Below are positions 34,591 to 42,698 of a stretch of DNA of 64,000 bases, one piece after another. The stretch covers positions 75,518-139,517 of the forward strand of contig CAKVPH010000004.1 in the NCBI GenBank assembly GCA_934796775.1. The letters are read 5' to 3'. The position numbers were made by a program, and so were the translations under genes. The DNA is from an uncultured Clostridia bacterium. GTDB lineage: Bacteria; Bacillota; Clostridia; Christensenellales; Borkfalkiaceae. How positions within the stretch are numbered: the stretch's first letter is position 1; each line of letters opens with the position of its first letter. The notes beneath the pieces were generated by a model. It was not told where the DNA came from. It saw nothing but the letters and a program-made list of their open reading frames with translations, and searched no databases.

Positions 34591-35220
34591 CCCTTTGTTT
34601 TTATAGTAATAACATAAATCCGACAACTCGCACGAACTGCAGGAAGGATTTCTTGAATGGCAAACCTCACGTCCGAAGAATATCAGATAATGATGACAAT
34701 CCGCCCACATATTTTCAGGCAGGGCGGCTTTTAACTGAAGTTCCGTTTTTTCCGGCGTAGCGGCGGACGCAAGTCCGAGTCTGTTTGAAACGCGAAAAAC
34801 GTGAGTATCTACCGCAATTGTCTGTTTTTTAAAAGCCACTGCCGAAACTACGTTCGCAGTTTTTTGTCCTACCCCCGCAAGGGATTTAAGCTCAGTAAAA
34901 TCTTCAGGTACTTTGCCTCCGAATTTTTCGATTATATCTTTGCTTGCAGCTAAAATATGCTTAGCTTTATTATGATAAAATCCGCAGGAATAAATGTATT
35001 TTTCAAGTTCTTCCTGACTAAGTTCAAGCATTTTTTGGGGCGTGGAATATTCTTTGAACAAAACTTCGGTTACTTTGTTCACGCGCGCGTCGGTACACTG
35101 CGCGGATAAAATAACAGCCACTAACAGCTCATAGTCCGAATTGAATTTTAGAGCCGGCACGGGATTAGGATACCTTTTTTGCAAACGTTCAATTAACTTT
35201 TTTACAGATACCTCGTCCAT
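34585..35220 (-). CDS. nth: Endonuclease III
   Basis: DNA glycosylase/AP lyase for oxidised pyrimidines. The 211 residues have the helix-hairpin-helix LKSLAGVGQKTANVV with the catalytic Lys 120, Asp 138 in VDTHVFRVSNRLG, and the 4Fe-4S cluster C-x6-C-x2-C-x5-C near the end (VCHSRNPSCSSCELSDLC). The last codons and the TAA come from a copy of the dispersed element (ending GL-stop, as in tcdA). It sits upstream of obg on the same strand. Confidence 0.96.
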   Translation of the reverse strand: MDEVSVKKLIERLQKRYPNPVPALKFNSDYELLVAVILSAQCTDARVNKVTEVLFKEYSTPQKMLELSQEELEKYIYSCGFYHNKAKHILAASKDIIEKFGGKVPEDFTELKSLAGVGQKTANVVSAVAFKKQTIAVDTHVFRVSNRLGLASAATPEKTELQLKAALPENMWADCHHYLIFFGREVCHSRNPSCSSCELSDLCYYYKNKGL

Positions 35221-35292
35221 ACAAGCATTTTTCCCTATTTGGCATTATTCTAACATATTTTAACACACAAAGCGTATTTATGCAAGTTTTTT

Positions 35293-35366
35293 AAAGCGGA
35301 CATTGCTATTTCTCGTTTTACTGCAATACAAAACCGCATCAAAACAAAAAAATAACGTCCGCTTTT
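35293..35366 (-). terminator. Possible terminator after the DUF3343 gene
   Basis: AAAAGCGGAC at the start and GTCCGCTTTT at the end can pair, with an unusually long loop of about 50 nt. The long loop makes it a weak call. Confidence 0.4.
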
Positions 35367-35380
35367 GATAAAAGAAAAAT

Positions 35381-35635
35381 TTAAACCACTCGGGTAAGGC
35401 TACTTTTTAATCCGCTCCGTTTGATTTTAAAAATGCCGTAAAAGGTCTGAAAATCGCCGTTTCTGATTATACCCCACGCGCCCATTGCATAATTATCGGC
35501 TATTGCGACGGCAAGTCCGCATCCTATTTTTATTTCCTTAGGGGTAGAAACCACTTTGCCGCCTATTCCTACCCGTCTTGCTCTTTCCATAAACGAAAAA
35601 ACTTCCGTTTTGCTTTTAAAGACCACTACCGTCAT
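35381..35635 (-). CDS. DUF3343-family protein
   Basis: 84 residues: FKSKTEVFSFMERARRVGIGGKVVSTPKEIKIGCGLAVAI is the DUF3343 pattern, with one conserved Cys in the CGLAV motif. The family is often next to class V aminotransferases and is proposed to carry sulfur or selenium. Here it is divergent from such a gene (35752), which fits. AGGAGG precedes the ATG. Confidence 0.82.
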   Translation of the reverse strand: MTVVVFKSKTEVFSFMERARRVGIGGKVVSTPKEIKIGCGLAVAIADNYAMGAWGIIRNGDFQTFYGIFKIKRSGLKSSLTRVV

Positions 35636-35751
35636 AAAATCCTCCTTTGTAATTCTAAATTAAGCACTCAAAACATATGCACGAACAAATATTTAAAACA
35701 TATATTTGCTCATAGTATAATATATTAAAAAAGAGGACAAAACGTGAAAAA

Positions 35752-36885
35752 ATGATTTATTTCGACAATGCGGCAACAGGCGGATATAAACCGCCACGCG
35801 TAATTGAAGCGGCAACCAACGCCATAAAGTACATGAGCGTAAACGCGGGACACAGCGGACACAAACGAGCCGTAATCGCCGAAGAATACGTTTATAAAAC
35901 GAGAAAGCTTTTATGTGATTTTTTTAATGCCGATAAGCCCGAACGCGTTATTTTTACCAAAAATTGTACCGAAGGACTGAACACCGCCATTTTCGGGCTT
36001 GTAAACAAGGGAGATAACGTAGTTACTTCGGTTTTCGAGCATAACAGCGTTCTTCGTCCGCTTTTTTTCTTAGAGAAAAAAGGTATTATTTCACTTACAG
36101 TAATAAAACCGAAAAATAACGCCGTTTTTAAAGAAGACGTTGAAAACGTTCTGAAAAAAAATACCGCCCTGGTCTGTTTGACGGGAGCATCCAACGTTAC
36201 AGGCGAAATTAACGATTACGAAGCTATAGGCAGACTTTTGCGCAATTTGAACATAACTTTTCTGCTTGACGCGGCGCAAACTGCAGGGCATACTTTTATC
36301 GATATGAAAAAACATTCCATAGACGTTTTATGTTTTTCAGGGCATAAAGGAATGAACGGAATTCAAGGTTCGGGCGGGCTGATTTTTAATAAAAACGTGA
36401 ATATCCGACCGCTTATGTACGGCGGAAGCGGTACCGAAAGTTTTTCGCCTGTACCGTCGGGATATCCCGAACTTTTGGAATGCGGAACAATGAATCTGCC
36501 TGCTGTCGCTTCGCTTTTTGAAGGAACAATTTACAATGCGCAAAACTTAAACCTTAAACAGCGCAGGTTATTAGAACTTACCGCATATTTTATAGACCGT
36601 GTTTCCTGCATAAAGGGAGTAAAACTTTTTTCAAGCAAAAATCCCGTGGGAATAGTTTCGTTTGCTTTCAAAGACTATTCGTCACAGGAAATTGCGGGAG
36701 TTCTTTCAGAACACTTCGATATCGCCGTACGCGGAGGATATCATTGCGCGCCGCTTTGCCACGAGTTTTTAGGCACAAAGTTAAACGGACTAACCCGTGT
36801 AAGCTTTAACGAAACCAACACCGAAGAAGAAATCGATTTATTTGCGAATTCTTTAATAAACGCCGAAGACTACATATACAATTAA
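35752..36885 (+). CDS. Cysteine desulfurase-like class V aminotransferase
   Basis: 377 residues, PLP-dependent enzyme of the NifS/SufS superfamily: MIYFDNAATG, FTKNCTEGLNTAI, EHNSVLRP, LLDAAQTAGH, and the PLP Lys 199 in SGHKGMNG. A conserved Cys in GGYHCAPLCHE matches the sulfur-accepting loop of the short group of cysteine desulfurases. It is thus likely to release sulfur (or selenium) from Cys for transfer. It is divergent from the DUF3343 protein, a possible partner. No iscU- or mnmA-like gene is near. Confidence 0.9.
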   Translation: MIYFDNAATGGYKPPRVIEAATNAIKYMSVNAGHSGHKRAVIAEEYVYKTRKLLCDFFNADKPERVIFTKNCTEGLNTAIFGLVNKGDNVVTSVFEHNSVLRPLFFLEKKGIISLTVIKPKNNAVFKEDVENVLKKNTALVCLTGASNVTGEINDYEAIGRLLRNLNITFLLDAAQTAGHTFIDMKKHSIDVLCFSGHKGMNGIQGSGGLIFNKNVNIRPLMYGGSGTESFSPVPSGYPELLECGTMNLPAVASLFEGTIYNAQNLNLKQRRLLELTAYFIDRVSCIKGVKLFSSKNPVGIVSFAFKDYSSQEIAGVLSEHFDIAVRGGYHCAPLCHEFLGTKLNGLTRVSFNETNTEEEIDLFANSLINAEDYIYN

Positions 36886-36944
36886 AAATAATTAAAAGTC
36901 GGCTTTGATTAAAAAAATATGTATAATTATTTTTAATCACCGCC

Positions 36945-37259
36945 CTACTTTGTATTTTTAATGCGCTCAACTACTTTTTCAAGCTGATTTCTTTGAGATT
37001 TTGAAAGCATAGGCGAAACCGAAGCGACAAAATTTTCTATTTCGCTGTCGGAAAGCGTTCCGGCATTTCTTGCCCGCGAGGCTTCCGCAAATATGGCGGA
37101 CAACAGCTCCGACTGACTTGCGCCCTCGTATTTTGCCGAGATGTTTTTAAGCATTTCAAACGCCGTACCGTTACCGTCAAACGGATTATTTCCGCCACCC
37201 GACTTGTTGTTTTTTGCATTATCGTTAAAATTTTGGGAATATTCGCTGAATTTTTTCAT
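36945..37259 (-). CDS. Small helical protein of unknown function
   Basis: 104 residues from the ATG at 37259, preceded by GGAG; an upstream ATG at 37295 is inside the shared promoter region. It has a charged, Asn/Gly-rich N-terminus (NAKNNKSGGGNNPFDGNG) and a helical C-terminus with ALQ-like repeats (SELLSAIFAEASRARNAGTLSDSEIENFVASV). No family recognised. It is divergent from another small unknown gene. Confidence 0.6.
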   Translation of the reverse strand: MKKFSEYSQNFNDNAKNNKSGGGNNPFDGNGTAFEMLKNISAKYEGASQSELLSAIFAEASRARNAGTLSDSEIENFVASVSPMLSKSQRNQLEKVVERIKNTK

Positions 37260-37327
37260 TAACAAAACTCCGTATCGTATAATATAAATATGCAAAACAT
37301 ACGATATAATGTTAAAAAGAGAGAAAT
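37260..37327. promoter_or_regulatory. Divergent promoter region of the two small genes
   Basis: 68 nt hold TATAAT-type boxes for both strands and two CGTATAAT/CGATATAAT motifs facing each other. CATACGAT also fits a sigma-E/sigma-G-like -10 (CATAnnnT), which would suit a sporulation gene, but the -35 is unconvincing. Confidence 0.4.
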
Positions 37328-37699
37328 ATGAACCTATTATTGATTGTTGCCGTGTTGTTTTTTATGTTAGCCAAAAATCAAAAAAGTGACCTTACGGGGC
37401 TTTTGCAGGGCGTAAGCGTTGAAGACGCCATTTCACTTTTAAAAAACTTTGGAATAAACGAAGATCTTGCCGATTCGCTCGCCGAACTTATTCCTAAAAT
37501 AATGTCCGGAAACGCTGATATTGCAGGCATTTTAAAAAGCGTTTTGCCGCTCGTAGTTTCTCTTTCGCAAAATCGCGGAGGGTTCTCGCAAAATCAATCT
37601 GAAAAAAACGACGATTTTTCTTCGGGTGAAGGTATTTCACCCATAGGCGAGTTTGCTCCGCAAATCGTTACCGATGGTTTAAAAAGCTATTTTGAATGA
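37328..37699 (+). CDS. Small protein with N-terminal TM helix, unknown function
   Basis: 123 residues: hydrophobic MNLLLIVAVLFFMLA, then a Ser/Leu-rich helical middle (LLQGVSVEDAISLLKNFGINEDLADSLAELIPKIMSGNADIAGILKSVLP), with alternating short helices, and a polar C-terminus with many Gln, Asn and Ser. A GAGAG site precedes the ATG. No family recognised. It is divergent from the other small gene and both may belong together. Confidence 0.6.
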   Translation: MNLLLIVAVLFFMLAKNQKSDLTGLLQGVSVEDAISLLKNFGINEDLADSLAELIPKIMSGNADIAGILKSVLPLVVSLSQNRGGFSQNQSEKNDDFSSGEGISPIGEFAPQIVTDGLKSYFE

Positions 37700-37794
37700 G
37701 CGTTATAAATCGTCATTTGTAACGTTTGCTTTATAATTCCGCAATATCAGCACTTATAAATATCAGCACTTATATTTATAGTCGATTATTGCTT

Positions 37795-37810
37795 GATAAT
37801 CAACTTATAG
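37795..37810 (+). repeat. Dispersed palindromic element, copy 12 (with inverted partner)
   Basis: Core GATAATCAACTTATAG, then CTTTACTTTT. Just before it, ATAGTCGATTATTG (37778-37791) is a partial inverted copy, so the two can form a longer hairpin. Confidence 0.75.
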
Positions 37811-37830
37811 CTTTACTTTTACAAAAAAAT

Positions 37831-37864
37831 AAGCGGCTACGTTTTTTAGTAGTCGCTTGTTTTA
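37831..37864 (+). terminator. Terminator after the small plus-strand gene
   Basis: AAGCGGCTAC pairs with GTAGTCGCTT (one mismatch) around TTTTTTA, then TTTTATT. Confidence 0.7.
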
Positions 37865-37871
37865 TTACGTC

Positions 37872-37910
37872 AAAAAAGCGAGAGATTGAACTGACAATCT
37901 CTCGCTTTTT
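37872..37910. terminator. Bidirectional terminator between convergent genes
   Basis: GCGAGAGATTG against CAATCTCTCGC with a 6-nt loop, A-run before and T-run after. It can end both the small plus-strand gene and clpB. Confidence 0.88.
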
Positions 37911-37926
37911 ATTGCAGCTTTACTGC

Positions 37927-37942
37927 GATAACGGTGCTATAG
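37927..37942 (+). repeat. Dispersed palindromic element, copy 13 (variant)
   Basis: GATAACGGTGCTATAG preceded by ACTGC and followed by GCTTACTTTTGC. It shares its GATAACGG variant with copy 7. Confidence 0.55.
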
Positions 37943-37991
37943 GCTTACTTTTGCTATTTTTCACCCGCACCGTTATATAATTTTTCAGCCG

Positions 37992-40589
37992 TTACCTTAC
38001 TATGCCGCCCTGTTTGTAAACGACGATTTTACCGTCTTTGCAATCGGCAACTAAGGTATCGCCTTCGCCAAGATTGCCTTCGAGTATCGCCCTTGCAACC
38101 TGATTTTCAACGTTGCTTTCGATGTATCTTTTAAGCGGACGAGCGCCGTAAACCACGTCGTAACCGCCTTCTACTATTTTATCTTTAGCAGCAGACGTAA
38201 CGCTTAACTTAAGCTGTTGCTTTGCAAGACGTTTTGCAAGTTTTGCCAAAAGCAAGTCAACGATTTTACAAACGCTTTCGCGGCTGAGCGGCGTGAACAT
38301 GACTATATCGTCGAGTCTGTTCAAAAATTCGGGACGGAAAGTCTTTTTTAAAAGTGCGTCCACCTTTTCGCGGGCAGTTTCGCTGACCGCCCCGCTGCTT
38401 TCCATATCGTCGAGAATATAATTACTGCCAAGGTTGGAAGTCATTATAATTATGGTATTTTTGAAGTTTACCGTTCTGCCCTGACCGTCTGTAATTCTGC
38501 CGTCGTCAAGAACCTGAAGCAAAACGTTGAACACGTCGGGGTGAGCTTTTTCGATTTCGTCGAACAAAATTACAGAATAAGGTTTTCTTCTTACAGCTTC
38601 GGTAAGCTGTCCGCCTTCGTCATATCCGACGTATCCAGGAGGCGCACCTATAAGACGAGTGACCGAAAACTTTTCCATATACTCCGACATATCGATTCGG
38701 ACTATATTTCTCTCGTCGTCAAACAGATATTCCGCAAGCGTTTTTGCAAGTTCCGTCTTACCTACACCGGTAGGTCCTAAGAACATAAATGAGCCTATAG
38801 GTCGATTTTCGTCACCTATGCCCGCACGCGAACGCAAAATTGCCTGAGCAACTTTTTCAACCGCTTCGTCCTGTCCGATAACTCTTTCATGCAGCGTTTC
38901 GGGCAACTTTAAAAGCTTCTGTTTTTCGCTTTCCATCAGCTTTGTAACGGGAACCGAAGTCCAGCGCGATACTATCTGCGCGATCTCGTCGGCGGTTACT
39001 TCGTTACGAAGCAACCTGTTCGTGCGCGCGGTAGAATCCTTTTTTTCTTCTTCCGAAAGCTGTTTTTCAAGCACGGGGAGATCGCTGTATTTGAGTTTTG
39101 CGGCTCTCTCGTAGTCGCCTTTACGCTTTGCAAGATCGATTTCGTAATTTACTTTATCGATTTTTTCTTTTATTACCTTAACGGCGTCTATTTCTTTCTT
39201 CTCGTTTTCCCAACGCGCTTTAAGCTCGGTAAACTGCGCTCTCTTTTCCGAAAGTTCTTTTCTCACCGCTTCTAATCGAGTGGCGGAAAGTTTGTCGCTC
39301 TCCTTAGAAAGTGCAAGTTCTTCCATTTGCAGTTGAATTATACGACGGGAAATAACGTCCATTTCGGTAGGCATACTGTCGATTTCGGTACGGAGCATTG
39401 CGCACGCTTCGTCCACAAGATCGATAGCTTTATCGGGCAAAAATCTGTCGGTAATGTACCTGTCGGAAAGCGTTGCCGCCGCAACCAAAGCATTATCGTG
39501 AATTTTAACGCCGTGGAATATTTCGTAACGCTCTTTTAAACCTCTGAGTATGGTAATAGTGTCTTCAACGGTAGGTTGATCTACGGTTACTGGCTGAAAA
39601 CGTCTTTCAAGCGCGGCGTCTTTTTCGATATACTTAGTATATTCGTCCAAAGTGGTCGCGCCGATGCAGTGCAGTTCTCCCCTTGCCAGCATAGGCTTTA
39701 AAAGGTTGCCCGCGTCCATACTGCCTTCGGTTTTGCCCGCACCGACTATGGTGTGCAGCTCGTCGATAAACAAAATCATTCTGCCTTCCTGCTTCTTGAT
39801 TTCGTTAAGTACGGCTTTAAGTCTTTCTTCAAATTCGCCGCGGTATTTTGCACCCGCTATAAGCGCGCCCATATCGAGCGCGAATATATGCTTGTTTTTA
39901 AGTCCTTCGGGAACGTCGCCGTCAACTATTCGTTTAGCAAGCCCTTCTACAATAGCAGTTTTACCAACGCCCGGTTCGCCTATAAGAACGGGGTTGTTTT
40001 TTGTCTTTCTTGAAAGAATTCGTATGACGTTACGAATTTCTTCGTCACGCCCGATTACGGGATCAAGCTTACCGCTTTTTGCGCGCTCAACCAAATCGTC
40101 GCCGAATTTTTTAAGCGCGTCGTAAGTATCTTCGGGGTTATCCGCAGTATTAGGCTGCGTTTTTACTTTTTTGAGCGCGGCAGTAAACTTACTTTCGGTA
40201 ACTCCGCATGCCGCAAAAGATTTCTTTAAAAACTCCGTAGGGTTTTTAAGCATTGCCAAAAACAAATGCTCTACTCCGATGTAACTGTCCCCGCCTTCGC
40301 GCGCAAGCTTGTCGGCAACGGCTAATACCTTTGCAGCTTCGTTACCCATATATAAATTCGCGCCCGAACCGGTAACGCCCGGTAAACCGTTTAAGTAATT
40401 TTCGGTTTCGGCTTTTAATTTATTTGCGTCAGCTCCGCTCGAATTTAATAATTCTACTATAAGCCCGCCTTCAAGCATGGGCACAAGTATATGCTCGGGT
40501 TTTACTTCCTGATGGTTATTTGCAAGAGCGTAATTTTGCGCTTTTGTAATCGCACTTAACGCATTCTGCGTAAATTTTTCTTCGTTCAT
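37992..40589 (-). CDS. clpB: ATP-dependent disaggregase ClpB
   Basis: Hsp100 chaperone that dissolves protein aggregates with DnaK. The 865 residues have the Clp N domain (1-150), first AAA+ module with GEPGVGKTA, a coiled-coil middle domain (about 400-530, rich in Glu/Lys; [18 protein letters not shown]), second AAA+ module with [19 protein letters not shown] and [25 protein letters not shown], and a D2 small domain ending [21 protein letters not shown] before the ATG at 40589 decides the start against an earlier ATG at 40622. A CIRCE operator overlaps its transcription start region, so it belongs to the HrcA heat-shock regulon. Confidence 0.97.
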   Translation of the reverse strand: MNEEKFTQNALSAITKAQNYALANNHQEVKPEHILVPMLEGGLIVELLNSSGADANKLKAETENYLNGLPGVTGSGANLYMGNEAAKVLAVADKLAREGGDSYIGVEHLFLAMLKNPTEFLKKSFAACGVTESKFTAALKKVKTQPNTADNPEDTYDALKKFGDDLVERAKSGKLDPVIGRDEEIRNVIRILSRKTKNNPVLIGEPGVGKTAIVEGLAKRIVDGDVPEGLKNKHIFALDMGALIAGAKYRGEFEERLKAVLNEIKKQEGRMILFIDELHTIVGAGKTEGSMDAGNLLKPMLARGELHCIGATTLDEYTKYIEKDAALERRFQPVTVDQPTVEDTITILRGLKERYEIFHGVKIHDNALVAAATLSDRYITDRFLPDKAIDLVDEACAMLRTEIDSMPTEMDVISRRIIQLQMEELALSKESDKLSATRLEAVRKELSEKRAQFTELKARWENEKKEIDAVKVIKEKIDKVNYEIDLAKRKGDYERAAKLKYSDLPVLEKQLSEEEKKDSTARTNRLLRNEVTADEIAQIVSRWTSVPVTKLMESEKQKLLKLPETLHERVIGQDEAVEKVAQAILRSRAGIGDENRPIGSFMFLGPTGVGKTELAKTLAEYLFDDERNIVRIDMSEYMEKFSVTRLIGAPPGYVGYDEGGQLTEAVRRKPYSVILFDEIEKAHPDVFNVLLQVLDDGRITDGQGRTVNFKNTIIIMTSNLGSNYILDDMESSGAVSETAREKVDALLKKTFRPEFLNRLDDIVMFTPLSRESVCKIVDLLLAKLAKRLAKQQLKLSVTSAAKDKIVEGGYDVVYGARPLKRYIESNVENQVARAILEGNLGEGDTLVADCKDGKIVVYKQGGIVR

Positions 40590-40748
40590 AAATTCTACCT
40601 CCTTTATTTTATGTAATGGCAATAAGGCTTGTATTTAAGGTAATCAACCTTTTTTTATCGCCTGAAATGCCGAGTAATCTGTTTTGCCAAACGCAGTTTG
40701 CTTTATCACCGTTTTTTATGGGTGTTTAGCAAACAACTTAATCGAGTG

Positions 40749-40775
40749 TTAGCACTCTCTTTCTTTGACTGCTAA
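40749..40775. promoter_or_regulatory. CIRCE operator of clpB
   Basis: TTAGCACTC, 9-nt spacer, GACTGCTAA: the HrcA operator consensus (TTAGCACTC-N9-GAGTGCTAA) with one mismatch. It lies directly after the -10 box, so HrcA would block initiation. Confidence 0.92.
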
Positions 40776-40776
40776 C

Positions 40777-40805
40777 ATTATATGACGTTCCGATCGATTT
40801 GTCAA
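40777..40805 (-). promoter_or_regulatory. Sigma-A promoter of clpB
   Basis: On the minus strand TTGACA (40805-40800), 17-nt spacer, TATAAT (40782-40777), a perfect consensus. The leader to the ATG is about 180 nt. Confidence 0.9.
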
Positions 40806-40971
40806 GTATTTTACAAAAAAAGTTTTGCAAATTTTTTAAAATATTTTTTTGACTTCTTTCTCTGCCGTTACTTTTACATATTTTACTGTTTTTTTCAAAA
40901 ATTTTAGCCGCATTTATCTTTGCCGCCTTTTTATTAAAGTTATATAACCTTAATTAAATGAGTAAAAAAAC

Positions 40972-41005
40972 AAGCCCTGCGGGTTTATGCCCGCAAAGGC
41001 TTGCT
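40972..41005 (-). terminator. Terminator after the pilin remnant
   Basis: On the minus strand AAGCC..GCGGG pairs with CCCGC..GGCTT around a short loop, followed by GTTTTTTT. It ends the broken pilin gene. Confidence 0.75.
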
Positions 41006-41030
41006 TGTTAATTTTGTTTAGTTAGTTTAT

Positions 41031-41197
41031 TTAAAGATTCAAAAGTTTTACCGTTATTATGTCGGCAGTTTCTTTTGAGTGTTCGATAACATAGCCTATA
41101 GTCGGTATTAAAATTACCGTTAAAATGGCAATTACAACTATAACGACATAAGCTCTACTAAGGTAAAGCCTTTCTTTTTGTGATTTTTGGTTTGCAT
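41031..41197 (-). pseudogene. Frameshifted, truncated type IV pilin-like gene
   Basis: From the ATG at 41197 the frame reads MQTKNHKKKGFTLVELMSL and stops. Removing the two extra bases AT after GAGCTT restores VVIVVIAILTVILIPTIGYVIEHSKETADIITVK, ending at the stop at 41031. The result is a prepilin N-terminus very close to the one of the gene at 6663-8108 (MQTKKLNKKGFTLVELVVVIA, IPTIGCFVEQAKET). So the gene is broken twice: a 2-nt insertion in the signal helix and a stop after about 55 residues. No intact downstream part remains, and a terminator follows at once. Confidence 0.8.
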
Positions 41198-41315
41198 TTT
41201 TTTCTCTACTAAATTTTTTTATAAAATCGGAAATATTTCCGTATTTTTTTAATTTTGAATTTTTTATTAATTTTTTGCAGTTTTAAAAACGCTTTTAACG
41301 CGCAAAAAAATAAAA

Positions 41316-41999
41316 TTAAATAATCTGACGGCGGCGTTCTTTTGCGCTTACGTCGGTAAGTTTTGCCTTCTGCTTTTCGGTTTTAGTAATCGAAAACGCG
41401 GCAGGCTCATAAAACTTTTTAAGCGAAAAACCTATCGCATAATGTTTTACGCCCGCATTTACAAGCGCAACTACTGCGCCTATACTATCGGAAAGAGTCA
41501 TATAAATGGTTTCGCCCTTTTTTACCTTTGGTCCGGATTTAAGCACTAAATCTACGGTGCCTAACAGCTTTTCTTCGGGGAAAGCAGAAGCTACCTGCTT
41601 TAAAAATTCCTTATTTTCGTCTTTATTTTTGCTTACGGCACCAACTTCTACGTTTACGATTACTTTTTCTATATCAGTAGTACGAAGCGTTTTGCCCTGA
41701 ACAAAGACTTCTCTGCCGACAAGCGTTAAAACCGCGTCGCTTTTAACAGGATAATTTTTTAAGACCGTGGGAATGAGCGACGCCATAATGAGCAGTACTG
41801 CGCCCAGAACGATTACGAACATCCACTGTTTGCTTGCTACAAACGTGCCGATCATAAGCCCCATAACCAAAAATAACAGCACTAAAAGCACGATATATCT
41901 TACTCGTCTGCTCTTGTTGTACTCTACGTCCGCATAAAAGCTTATTTTTTCGGTCGGTGCTAAATTAGAAGTTTCTGTTTCTTTTTTTACGTTTTGCAT
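41316..41999 (-). CDS. Two-TM membrane protein of unknown function (PH-like partner)
   Basis: 227 residues: an N-terminal polar part, two hydrophobic helices (about 34-54 and 58-82) with a short loop, then a soluble domain (VLTLVGREVFVQGKTLRTTDIEKVIVNVEV, with strands typical of a small beta-sandwich) ending in a basic tail. It follows 42014-42673, a similar membrane protein with a PH domain, with GGGAG before the ATG and a 14-bp gap, so the two are probably an operon and may form one complex. Confidence 0.65.
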   Translation of the reverse strand: MQNVKKETETSNLAPTEKISFYADVEYNKSRRVRYIVLLVLLFLVMGLMIGTFVASKQWMFVIVLGAVLLIMASLIPTVLKNYPVKSDAVLTLVGREVFVQGKTLRTTDIEKVIVNVEVGAVSKNKDENKEFLKQVASAFPEEKLLGTVDLVLKSGPKVKKGETIYMTLSDSIGAVVALVNAGVKHYAIGFSLKKFYEPAAFSITKTEKQKAKLTDVSAKERRRQII

Positions 42000-42013
42000 T
42001 TTATTCTCCCAAA

Positions 42014-42673
42014 TTATTTATTTGTATTATCGTTTTTGTTTTTGCTGTTGTTTTCGCTTTTTGCGGAATCGCCGTCGGGGTTAATCGTTTCACTGTCGCC
42101 GGCAGTGTCAGCCGTGTCCGATACATTGTTTTGTAAGTCTAAAGTAACGCCTGAATCATTTTTATCTTCGGAAAAAATCAAATCTTCAATTTTTCTTGCC
42201 AGCCCGTCAACGTTTTCCATTTGCTTCAGCTTTATTTTTTCATCGCCTAAATAAAGCGTTATAGAATTTTTATCGCTGCTCATAGCGGTAACGTCGTTTA
42301 AAAAAATCGAAGACACGGTCACAGGTTTTATACCCGAAATTATAGCCACGCGTTTATTTGTGATAGCAAACCACTTTTCCGATTTTAAACCGATTTTTTT
42401 AAGCGCAGATATAAGCCACGCCGCAAACGGAATTATATGTATAAACACCCCTATCGCAAAAATTATCGGATAAAAATCCGGCAACTTAATCTGTTTTTTC
42501 AAACTATACGACGCACCTATTAAAAAGCAATCGCCGGCAAGCGTTAAAAGCCAAAGTAAAAAACAAATTGCGGTTTCAACAAAAACTCCGTTTCCGCCTT
42601 TTGTGCGCGTTTTAAACAAAACATTCTCGTTTTCGGTTAAAAAAGGAGAAAAATCAAGTTTCTTTTTTTCCAT
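42014..42673 (-). CDS. Membrane protein with bacterial PH-like domain
   Basis: 219 residues with two hydrophobic segments (about 32-52 and 70-92), then a beta-rich stretch EKWFAITNKRVAIISGIKPVTVSSIFLNDVTAMSSDKNSITLYLGDEKIKL that is typical of bacterial PH domains (YdbS/YdbT-like). The C-terminus from about residue 170 is a Ser/Asp/Asn-rich disordered tail. Role unknown; the YdbS/T pair in Bacillus gives resistance to some antimicrobial agents, but this cannot be transferred safely. Confidence 0.7.
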   Translation of the reverse strand: MEKKKLDFSPFLTENENVLFKTRTKGGNGVFVETAICFLLWLLTLAGDCFLIGASYSLKKQIKLPDFYPIIFAIGVFIHIIPFAAWLISALKKIGLKSEKWFAITNKRVAIISGIKPVTVSSIFLNDVTAMSSDKNSITLYLGDEKIKLKQMENVDGLARKIEDLIFSEDKNDSGVTLDLQNNVSDTADTAGDSETINPDGDSAKSENNSKNKNDNTNK

Positions 42674-42682
42674 AAAACCCTC

Positions 42683-42698
42683 GATATCGGACTTATAG
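42683..42698 (+). repeat. Dispersed palindromic element, copy 14 (supplies the tcdA stop)
   Basis: Variant GATATCGGACTTATAG followed by CCCGACTTTT. The stop codon of tcdA (42693-42695) lies at the same offset as the nth stop in copy 11. Confidence 0.75.

Noticed and set aside
36203..36232. GATTACGAAGCTATAGGC inside the cysteine desulfurase gene as another dispersed-element copy
   Set aside because: The segment codes for a conserved family motif (NDYEAIGRLL) and matches only the variant copies; chance similarity is more likely.
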